DNA of 64,000 nucleotides from Nilaparvata lugens (taxonomy: Eukaryota > Arthropoda > Insecta > Hemiptera > Delphacidae): the NCBI RefSeq assembly GCF_014356525.2, contig NC_052510.1, forward strand, positions 13,130,778 to 13,194,777, given 5' to 3'. Of the stretch, positions 54,853 to 64,000 are shown piece after piece; positions within the stretch are counted from its first letter, which is position 1, and each line of letters begins with the position of its first letter. A program made the position numbers and the translations under genes. The notes under the pieces were generated by a model. It was not told the origin of the DNA. It saw nothing but the letters and a program-made list of their open reading frames with translations, and searched no databases.

Positions 54853-55464
54853 TTGAACAGACATCTGTTTGTTGTAGAGAATAATAACCTTGTTATTGAT
54901 TCTCTGTTCCCTATACCCTATACCATGTACCTCATACCCTGCATCATATTTTCTATAGCTTACGCCCTATACCATACCCTATTTAACTATATCTTAAACA
55001 CCACTAACAACTCCATAGTTCCGTCATACCTTTACCCTATAGCTCTCACCTTAAACCCCATAGAAAAACCTCTTTCTGGGCTCGCAGATCCAGTCTGCCC
55101 ACTGTCAACTTGCAGTTGGTTCAGATTGCGTACTACCTTTACAAATATAATTGTTTGTAGGGATCTGATAGTCAGATCTGTCTCCTTGTATAGGGTTATC
55201 TTAATCTCCCTAACACCCACCCTGTATTCCAAAGGCCGAGGGCTGAATCAGCCAGCAACGGCACGGGCAAATACTCTTCCCCTGAAATTAAAAATCTCGC
55301 GAAAGAAGCAGAGGGTAAAGAATCAGGATAGAGGGAGAAGTGTAGGTCTGGTAACTCCACCTGTCAGTACGGCTACTGACCCCGACCCATATCCAACTGT
55401 AGCTAGTCCGTGTCATAGCAATACTTTGCAATCATGTTGTTCAATCTATAATCATAACAGCTGA
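54853..55464 (+). other. 203-codon open frame, doubtful
   Basis: The first part is built on low-complexity CCCTATACC motifs. The second half has a basic stretch (ISRKKQRVKNQDRGR) and a Thr/Pro-rich end. It follows the candidate retroelement leader and tandem repeat, so it could be the start of a gag gene, but no Gag motif is seen. It may be chance. Confidence 0.2.
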
Positions 55465-56029
55465 TAAATTTGAAATTTGGTGAACTTGTACCCTATAAAA
55501 TGGCGATTTTGCAATGCATCACGGGATTGTGTCATGACCTGTATTTTAAGCAGCTTCTCTTTGTCTCAGAAACATAGTAAGGGCCAGCAACAGTCACAGC
55601 TATCACATAGTTATTCAAAAGTATTCTTTGAGTAGTATCTATAGTGTGGTCCACCTTATAATGGTAGTGTACGATTTGTAATGGTGTTGCTATCCTTGTC
55701 TATCGGTCAACAAAGCAGATGGTGCTATCTCTTTCATGCATTGCGATGTTGCCACATCGTCTATCAACAATGTAGAAATTCAACTAATTGACAAAATATT
55801 TTATCTCAATCATGAAAATTTATTATCACATCTTCAAGAAATATATTTTTTGACAAATAAAATATGATTTACTATTTTTAAAAATAATGAACAGCTAAAT
55901 TCATCTGATATATCAGTATCAGCTGTTTGGGTGGCAAGGCTGAGATCTGGCAACCCTTTTCTCCTATCTTCCTACACTGCCATTACAATGTGGACCTCAC
56001 TAACACTATACCAGCTGATTGTGTGTCGG

Positions 56030-56185
56030 CAAGATTCAACTTGCGCATCATAAAATGGATATGTTTAGTTCTAGAAAATGAACCACATGTTTATAGGCCT
56101 ATTTTCAAATCTCGAATTTTTTATTACGTTAAGTTTCCATTTTGCAAAGTTGTAAAATAGACCCTTGCGAAGCATGGGTTACCTA
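56030..56185 (-). repeat. second copy of the 45687 repeat family
   Basis: On the minus strand ACTAGTAGGTAACCCATGCT and TTGAAAATAGGCCTATAAA match 45687-45780. The family is thus present in both orientations. Confidence 0.6.
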
Positions 56186-56639
56186 CTAGTGTAAAATATT
56201 GAGAAAGGAAATATATTGCTGTGATGGTGGGGGAGGAGGAGAATGCAGCTACCGAAAAGCCCTGACAGTAGATGAGAACGTGTGAAGCCTGAATACATCT
56301 CAGTCGGTTACGATCAATGGATCTCAATCAATCTTTTCTTTGATCTATTGTAATTCTTAGAGGCGAAATATCTTGAAATCCATTCTTAGTGCGCGTCTAG
56401 TAGGTATGAAGAATATTTTTGCAAAATTTCAACTTTGTAGGGCAAGTAGTTTGGGCTGTAATGTGATTTTAGATGAAAAATTTCGAAAGAAATCCCGCTC
56501 CTGGATCCCTCTTTTAACCCAGTCGGAATTTTTCTGCATAGATCCAAGTTTTTTTTGGTAGCTGAACAAAAAAGTATCTTGATTTTTCTGTGCGATGAGC
56601 GGTTAAAAAGTACCAAAATTTTGGGAGGCACAGCTCCTA

Positions 56640-57010
56640 CATTTATGATGCAAATGTAAAAATTTCACCCCCTACATTGAAGCTGCTATAACAATGAAAG
56701 GAAAACTTGGAATAGTGAAATAATAAATTATTTTGAAGAGGATTCAATGCTCTACAAACCTACGATAATCAACAGTTTTATGATGCATTGTTGGAGAGTT
56801 ATAAGCCCTGAAAGAGCAAAACATTGGATAAAAACCTGTTATTTCAACAATTACACACCTTCAAGAGCGAATATCTCGGGAAATATTGGGAATTTCACAA
56901 AATTCCACTGAACAAAAAGTGTAGAAAATTATTAAGCTTCATTATACTTGTATTGCTTTTATTTTGATAACCATTCAAGATATTTTACCGTCTACACGAA
57001 AATGTTTGGA
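56640..57010 (-). repeat. dispersed repeat, copy 2
   Basis: The reverse complement matches 25700-25890 (AATGAAGCTT, CAGTGGAATTTTGTGAAATT, GGGCTTATAACTC). Divergence is high, so the repeat is old. Confidence 0.55.
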
Positions 57011-57165
57011 AATCTCTAACATCTTTATATGTGAGTTTTTCCTTACGCACGAGGTAACACACTATTGATTTCCTATTGATTTGTAACTTTGATTTCTCAT
57101 AACTATTCCAATGTTGAAGACTTGGGAATTATTTCAATCTCCTCTTTGCAGCAAGCCGAATTTGA

Positions 57166-57285
57166 ATATTGATGATGGAAATGACATTGACATTGATGAT
57201 GGATTGACATTGACATTGATGATGGATTGACATTGACATTGATGATGGATTGACATTGACATTGATGATGGATTGACATTGGAAA
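57166..57285 (+). repeat. 23-bp minisatellite
   Basis: About five copies of GATGATGGATTGACATTGAC plus ATT. No coding significance. Confidence 0.9.
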
Positions 57286-58204
57286 TGTTTGTCATCATTA
57301 AAAAGAATCATTACAGCCTATTTATATTGAACTTCCATCTTTTTTATTCTGTGCAAACAGACTGCAATGGGGAGGGGGGACAAGCAGTCTCAAGGCTGGT
57401 TCTGTTGACATTCCAGAACTCTTCTTGCTCTTGTTGTAACGTGTTCTTATTTGCATAATATAATACTTGTTATATGAACAGTTGAATTACTTGATCCCAG
57501 TGTTGATACAATGTGAAAAAATATCATTATACATCTGTGATAACATGATCTAATCTTGGTGAAAAGGGTAGAAAGCCTGGACGATTGTAAAATGACAGTG
57601 GAAACAGCAAATATATTGACATCTTGCTATTTTATTGCAGTATTTTTTTACGTTATTAGTTGATTTTTTTGTTTTGAAATGTGTTTATTTTTTATCAATT
57701 CTTATATAGTTCAATCTGAGAGACTGAATTTAAACTTCATATTTGAGTGTTTTATTAGATTTATTAATTCTATTTAATTTAACGTAATTGTTCATTCATT
57801 CAATCAATCAAAACGTTATTGACTGAAATAGTTGGATACCACTCAAATTAACATTTTAAATTGAAAGGGAAAAGCAATCTATAACACTTCAAACACATTT
57901 CGATAATATTCAGTTTTTGGTAATTAATCAAAGTGAAGCTGAGGTCTTAGTTTCGACTCGATCGGCTTTCGACTGTTTGTTTGTACCGCAGTTACAGTCG
58001 CAGTTATTGTCCGATTTGGATGAAATTTGGTATGCAAGTTCTTTGAAACAAGGTGCAGAAACGTATGTGTAACAATTTTAGATAAAACCTCTGTTTTTTT
58101 TTGTAATATTTAATAAAACCAATCTAACCTCAATCCACAAAGGATGTGTCTTTGAAGATACAGTGATTCATTGCCATACTTTTTCCCATTTATTGTTACG
58201 AGCA

Positions 58205-58275
58205 TATGGTGGGCGAGTCGGTTAGACCGTGGTCTGTCATTCTGTGGGACTCAGGTTCGATTCTCGTTCCTGCCA
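58205..58275 (+). repeat. tRNA-like sequence (SINE head or tRNA pseudogene)
   Basis: GGTGGGCGAGTCGGTTAGAC resembles an A-box region, and AGGTTCGATTCTCG at about 58253 is a B box. A T run follows (TTTTTTTT, 58270), as in pol III terminators. Stem pairing of a functional tRNA is not convincing. Confidence 0.5.
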
Positions 58276-58559
58276 GATTTTTTTTGCAGATAATACTAAT
58301 ATTGTTTTATTTTATTCTAATAATATATCATTATAAAATAAATTATTATGATGAGATTAATAATTAAATTGAATCATCTTATTATTATTAAATTGATTCA
58401 ACGAATTAAATGGATAAATTATTTTAAAAAAATCTTTATTGTATTGGAGTCCAATACTGCAGTTGTAGAGAAAAATGTGTATGTAAAGGTATAAAGGTAA
58501 TTTTTTCCCTTTTTGTGTAGTTTAGAAGTTGATATTGTGGTAATTATTAACATTAAATT

Positions 58560-58727
58560 AAAAAGACCAAGAAATTGTCAAAAAACCACAGATTTATTGA
58601 TACTTATAATTACCGTTTTCGGTAATTACACTATTGTCAATCTCTGATAAACTCTGATAATGACCGAAACCGGTCTTTCTGAGTATCAATAAATCTGTGG
58701 TTTTTTGACAATTTCATAGTCTTTTTC
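58560..58727. repeat. 168-bp palindromic element
   Basis: The 44-bp arms (AAATTGTCAAAAAACCACAG with ATTTATTGATACT, and their inverse) pair with two or three mismatches around a loop containing TTACCGTTTTCGGTAATTAC and GACCGAAACCGGTC, themselves small palindromes. It is a foldback element. Confidence 0.85.
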
Positions 58728-60935
58728 ATTTAAAAGGTATGTATTTGATATAAAAGTACTCCTTGATAAGTCCGGTGTCCCTGGAAACAGTGTCTCTAGC
58801 ACTTTCAATGGAGAAAATAATAGATGACAATCAAGGCTAAATATTCACAATATACTGTACTTACTGTACTGGCCCTTTTCATCAGATTGAAAGTTGTATT
58901 CATGAGCGAGGTCTACTGTTCGCAGAACTACTAGTTGTATTGAACATTTCAAATTTCATGTTTTTCTCCACTTTAAGCATAAATATGTATAATATAATAT
59001 ATATATTTTTATGTTATTATTCCTACAAACCTACAATGTACTAAAATAAAATACTTATGCAAAACTGTGAAATTTCTAGTTATGTAAGTGGCATTTACAA
59101 GATAGTACAGTAAATACTACAAATATCATTACATTTTGGATTTATAATCATGCAATACTTGAATATATTATCTTCTATGCTTTATCATCTTGTTATGCTT
59201 AAAATGTTCACAAAAAATTTCCAAGTTCAACTTGTAAAATAGAAAATGATTTTGATGAAACACTCCAATTTAGGGGTGGTTTTCAATGTTAATAAAGTTC
59301 TCAATAACTCAGTAGGGGATGATTTTAGAACAAAATGTTGAATACATTTTTTCATCTCTTTGAACACTCTTTCGATGTGAAGATAATGAAATCTGAAAAA
59401 TTGAAAAAAAACTTTTCAACTATCTACAAGAAATTACAATTTTTTTCAAATTATTGCGGCTTAGGGGTTGGGAAGATTTTTTCGACAATTCCTATATTTT
59501 AAGTTTTAAAAATGGTCAACCCCTAACGATTTCAACCCTCAGCAACCATTGAAAAAAATATATAAATTTTTATCTACTAACCACTATCCACCATTTCCAA
59601 CCAAAAAAAAAAAAAAACGAAAATTGCCTCAAACAGAGAATTCAAAAAACTCCACTTATTTTGTAAACCACCCCCTAACCGTTAATCATAAAATGATAAA
59701 ACGAAAAAAATTCTCTTAAAGAGTGGAATTGAATGACAATAAGAATTTTTCTGATATCTTAACAAAGGATTTCATTTTTTCCACCCCTAAATCTCAACCC
59801 CAAAAATGAGAAAAAATCGTGAATAGTCCATTCCACTGTATCCAGCATTCTGTCAACTACAAGAATCAATAATAAAAAAATAAAAAAAACAACCCCAAGA
59901 TTTTGTGGTTAAAAAAAAATAGGGGATGATTTTTGATAATTTCCCACCAACCTTCCCCAAAACCTCTTCATCATAATCTCCACTATGGACCTGGGTATGC
60001 TTGGAGTTGTAAATACTGGCCAGCCTGCATGAAATGTAGAAACTTTATTTTGAGGCGATAGAGGCTGGAATTTGGCAACACCGCGACAGCTGCTTCAATG
60101 TGGCAACACGGCGATGGCTGAATGACCTTGAGTTGACACTAGCGGCAGCAGCGCGCAAGTTTGTTGAACTTTGAATCTGAACACAGCCTTGGGTAGTTCA
60201 CCATGTTTCCGCCGCTCTAGCGCTAGCGCTAGCTGGCACAGGTGGCCACTGAACTCTATACTAACACTGGAATGGACTAGCAACACAAAGAAAGTGAGGC
60301 AGCTGGTAAAGATAGGCAACCCGCATTGCTGTGGGATTCGTCATTTTGTAACACATTGGCTCTTATGGAAAAATACATTGCACAGTTTCAATTTCTATTT
60401 TATTTCTATATTGTATATCTTATTCCATGGAAGCGTTATTTTTCCTTTATTAAGCAGTTCATTGTTAACTTTTTGAGAGCAAAAATAATGAAATAGGTTG
60501 AATATGAATAAAGAAAAGATTTTTTTCATTTGTGACTGCAGTAGTTTTAGTATTGTCAACTTTTCACAAACAAGGGAATAACTTTGGGCCAGATTTCAGA
60601 GAAGCGTATCATCTATTTATTTTTATTTATTTAACAAGGACAAATATAAACTGTCATGAAATGATTGGGAATGAAAAAAACAGGCTCATAGTCCTTATTA
60701 TTCCAATCCCGAATTTTGTTCGTACACAGTCCAAAGGAGGGCTGTGTTTAATCGAATCGAAACTATGAAACATAGTCTTATGTTTATTTTGATAGGATAT
60801 ACTATTGTTTTTTGGATTATATGATTTATTGTTATTGTTAAAGGAAAGATTTATGATGTATTGTCTAATTTAATAATATAGGCCTACTTACAGCAGGCTT
60901 TAAATGTAGAATTATGTAGGTGTGCATTGGTGTAA

Positions 60936-61530
60936 TTTCAAATCATGTAAGAGTGGGAGTTTCAGAAATGAAGCAAATAACGAAGAAACATTCTATTATA
61001 TTATATGACTATGATAAGCAAACAGTAAAATATGCTACATAATTACCAGAGTAAAAAAACAATTTTAAATTGAAAGGTTTCAAAAATTAATTACAATTCA
61101 GCTGATAACAATCTCATATTTTTCACAATAAAAGTACCGTAGGTAAATAAAATGAATTATGTTGACTCATGATGATTATTAACACAGGATTATTAAATAT
61201 ATAATAATAGCAATACACTAGGTATTCTGATAACATTTCAAATCATGTAAGTGTGGGAATTTCAGAAATGATGCAAAGAAATCTATGAAGAAACATTTAT
61301 ATTAATTGTATTATAATTATGACCATATGATAAGCAAACAGTAAAATATGCTAAATAATTATTATAATATTGTAAATTGAACGATTATTTATTTGAAATG
61401 GAAATGTTTCAAAAATTAATCACAATTCAGCTGATAGCAATATCATATTTCTCCAAAATAAAAGTAGGCTACTAAAATAAAGTAGGTAGGTACCTAAAAT
61501 AAATTATGTCATCTCATGATGATAACACAG
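60936..61530 (+). repeat. tandem duplication, about 300 bp
   Basis: CAAATCATGTAAG, GGG and TTTCAGAAATGA, then GATAAGCAAACAGTAAAATA and ACAATTCAGCTGATA occur in the same order at 60936-61190 and 61238-61530 with substitutions and indels. No gene. Confidence 0.8.
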
Positions 61531-62644
61531 AAATTATTAATCATTTGTATTTATTCTTTTTTGAATAAGGATTCATTTGTTCTTCAACTATGTTTTTTTA
61601 TTTCAGATGCTAATAAAGTAGGCCTAAATTTTCAATTAGCATAGAAACTATCACAGTATACTAGGAATAAAACCAAATTTGTTGTTTTATTTTTGGTCAA
61701 ATAAACTGATCAATATAGAAAAAAGTATTGGAAATGCATGTAAAACAAAAAGGTTTCTTCAAATTAATTAATAGACTAAAAATGTTTGACTTACCTGTGA
61801 AATGGTATTTCATTTCCTTTAACATGCCCATTCTTCCAAATGCAACACAATACATCACCATTTTTCGGTCGTATTTTTATTCAATTCTACGCATTTTACA
61901 ACAAATACATCACAATATTTAAGAGAAAAGGTTGTGATCTAATACCGATAGCCCCAATACTCATTCAAATCCATTTTTCAACTTTAGAAATGAAAAATCG
62001 TACTCAAGAGCTGCAACAACCTGCTTAAATGTATGAGTACGAGAGAGAAGGGAATCCCACACGGTATGCCTGTCCCACTCACTCCGCCTTACACACTTTT
62101 AGCTGTAGCTTAGCATTGGACAGCCCGTTCCAGTTAGTATAGAGTTCACTGCAGGTGGCAAGACTTCATTCAATGGGCGCCGCACTTGAGTTAATTGATT
62201 GGAACTCTGATTTGGTTTGATTCAATGATTTCTATTCTATAAAGAGGCTTGTATTGATGCAAAATGATCAGAAATTGTTATTTATTTATTCATACATACA
62301 TTGATACATACATTTAAATATCATTCTCAACTATGAATGATTGGAGAAGAAACAACAGGCTTAAAGCCCAAAACTGTTCCTTTCCCAAATTTCCAAATAG
62401 AAATTGTCCAAAAATAGGTTATGTTTACACTTCATGATTTTTGTCCAATGTGTTAAAATAGTTATAAGTCCAAAATAGTTATCAACTAAGAATTTATTGG
62501 TGAATAGGTATTTGATATGTATTCTCTTGTAGTCTCGCAGACTGCCCACCGACTGTATAGCTCTTGTAGTCCAGTCACAAATACTTTTTGCTCGAAAAAA
62601 CTCTGAACACGCTGATTTTTTTCATGCAATGCTACTGGAGTCCA

Positions 62645-62830
62645 AGGTGTGTTCAAAAAGTAAGGTTATTTTTTGAATTTCGTGGGAAACGCACATTTGA
62701 TTTTCAATTTTTTTATTTTGTTGTGTTGATACAGATGTGCTGAGCATATGTTTCAAGTTTAAAGCCTGTTTATGTTTAGTTCATTTTTGACAGTTACAAA
62801 GGTCAGACGTATTATGGTGTGCTCAGCAAT
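62645..62830 (+). repeat. mariner-like element end (remnant)
   Basis: AAGGTGTGTTCAAAAAGTAA at 62646, then AATTTCGTGGGAAACGCACA and GACAGTTACAAAGGTCAGAC, resembles the 5' end and leader of mariner-type transposons. No transposase frame or opposite end is visible. Confidence 0.45.
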
Positions 62831-63359
62831 TTTTGGCATTGGTGATTCAGTGTGCTTTCACTGGGATAATTGAGCCCTAGTTTCTGTTACTAGTTGAATA
62901 CAATGAGGTCACTTTTAGGTTAAACTTGGGATGACTTTGTCCCAGTATGAAAATTGTGATATTATGCTGGCTATGATGCAAATACAATTCAAAATATGAT
63001 AAATATCATAAAAGTATTCTACCTAATAAAACATAATTATCCACTTTGCTTGAAATTAATATGTTCTCAATATTAATTTTTTGCTGATTCTGCAGCTGGA
63101 GCCAACATGCCTCAATGCTACAAAAGATTTCTAGGCAGCAGAAACTGAAATATTTCTTCGATAAATAATTTGTGATTTTTTTGAAGTGGATTTAATTTGT
63201 TTTTAATGTAATCATTCATTTTGGAGATTAACAGTTGGTTTAACTTTGTTTAACTCTTGAAAATTGATTTTTTTTCATATATTTTTTTGAAGTCAGACAA
63301 AGTCAACCCAACCCCTGGTTGACATTATTTCTTATTTTCAAAAAATAAATAAATAAAAA

Positions 63360-64000
63360 TAACTTTATTAAAGTTGAGAGAAATAATGTAGTAACCCACA
63401 GGGGAATATCCCTTCTGAGCATACCAGGCAAGCTCTACTCAAGAATACTGCATGAGAGGCTAAAATGTTTTATTGAACCAGACCTTGAGGAGGAGCAATT
63501 TGGCTTCAGACATGGTAGACTCAAGATGCCATTTTTATCCTGAGACAAGTCCTAGAAAAAAGTGTAGAGAAAAACGTGTACTTGTGTTTTATAGACCTCA
63601 TCAAAGCATTTGACAGAGTACCCTGGAATGCCTTACGGTAGGAATTACGAGATAGAAGAACTATCTAGATGATAACTTGTTGAAGGTCATCTAGAGCTAC
63701 TGCAGAAGCTGTAGGAACTATGTGAGAGTCGGTAACTGCTGCTCTGAGCAATTTGAAACAAGAGCAGGAGTAAGGCATTGCGATATTCTATCACCATATC
63801 TTTTTGTTATACTGATGGATGGAGTGATGAAGGCCTGCAAGGATAGAGAAAAAAGATTGACAGTGGGTCACTGGCTACTACAGAGAGTGAAAGTCTCAAA
63901 GCTGGCTTATGCAGATGACACTGATGCAGACCTGATTACCATCCATCAGAAGGGGAGCAACAACAAGGCGCAAGTGGGCAATGTTCATCAATATTTTTGC
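63360..64000 (+). pseudogene. degenerate RTE-like reverse transcriptase fragment (runs off window)
   Basis: Plus-strand pieces in changing frames give RGISLLSIPGKLYSRILHER, EEQFGFRHGR, YLCFIDLIKAFDRVPWNAL and AYADDTD. The order matches the RT core of RTE/L1-like LINEs. Many stops and shifts show an old copy. 62831-63359 has nothing else recognisable. Confidence 0.8.

Larger units (their letters stand above)
49981..64000 (+). other. eIF2 gamma intron 2 (at least 14 kb, runs off window)
   Basis: No eIF2 gamma exon 3 (G1 motif) and no Su(var)3-9 body (chromodomain, SET) is recognisable on either strand. The interval is AT-rich and holds the repeats listed separately. The stretches 49981-50780, 52490-53028, 55465-56029, 57290-58200, 58730-60930 and 61540-62640 show no gene or family that I can name. 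The GC-richer spot at 60060-60330 has only short frames. Confidence 0.7.

Noticed and set aside
58650..58710. Hammerhead ribozyme (GACCGAAACCGGTC resembles the GAAAC core)
   Set aside because: No CTGATGA box at a suitable distance; the motif is simply a small palindrome in a foldback element.

Overview
The window is arthropod nuclear DNA, AT-rich and dominated by nested transposable elements. It contains the first two coding exons of one recognisable host gene, the translation initiation factor eIF2 gamma. Spliced exons, several non-LTR retrotransposons, a piggyBac transposon, an LTR element, tRNA-bearing repeats and three Polinton (Maverick, adintovirus-like) elements all point to an insect. 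A hemipteran such as a planthopper is plausible, but that is an inference. A 100-N assembly gap lies at 6752-6851.

Positions 1-4100 hold the structural-gene block of a first Polinton-like element (P1) on the minus strand: a phospholipase A2-like minor capsid gene, an adenain-like protease, a penton-like protein, a small basic protein and the start of the major capsid protein, tightly packed with overlapping or abutting stops and starts. A broken LINE (LINE A, 4079-6751) adjoins it and runs into the gap. From about 8848 to 24330 a minus-strand LINE (LINE B) is split into three pieces by two clean insertions. The first is a 5.8-kb deletion-derivative Polinton (P2, 11888-17666), with AG...CT termini, 6-bp target duplication GAGGAA, terminal inverted repeats of 672 and 525 bp, capsid genes and a BIR-like gene. 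The second is a 5.9-kb LTR element without polymerase (18249-24116), with about 810-bp LTRs and 4-bp duplication TCAC.

From 26192 to 44666 lies a third Polinton (P3), again with AG...CT ends and an exact 6-bp duplication (AAGACT). Its termini carry a 36-bp palindrome and a 30-bp minisatellite. Its protein-primed DNA polymerase B gene survives as two halves in opposite orientation. P3 was itself invaded by a piggyBac transposon (30954-37792), which took an RTE-type LINE into its transposase gene (31847-35244), and by another LINE (LINE D, 37964-43146).

From 44673 to the end the sequence looks like a host locus. It holds small inverted-repeat elements, a LINE tail, the eIF2 gamma 5' leader with a 37-codon upstream ORF, exon 1 (48513-48584) and exon 2 (49917-49980). 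A second intron of more than 14 kb follows, filled with repeats, tRNA-like elements and a degenerate RTE-like fragment at the right edge. Most genes here serve transposition or capsid formation of selfish elements. Apart from eIF2 gamma I see no host coding sequence.
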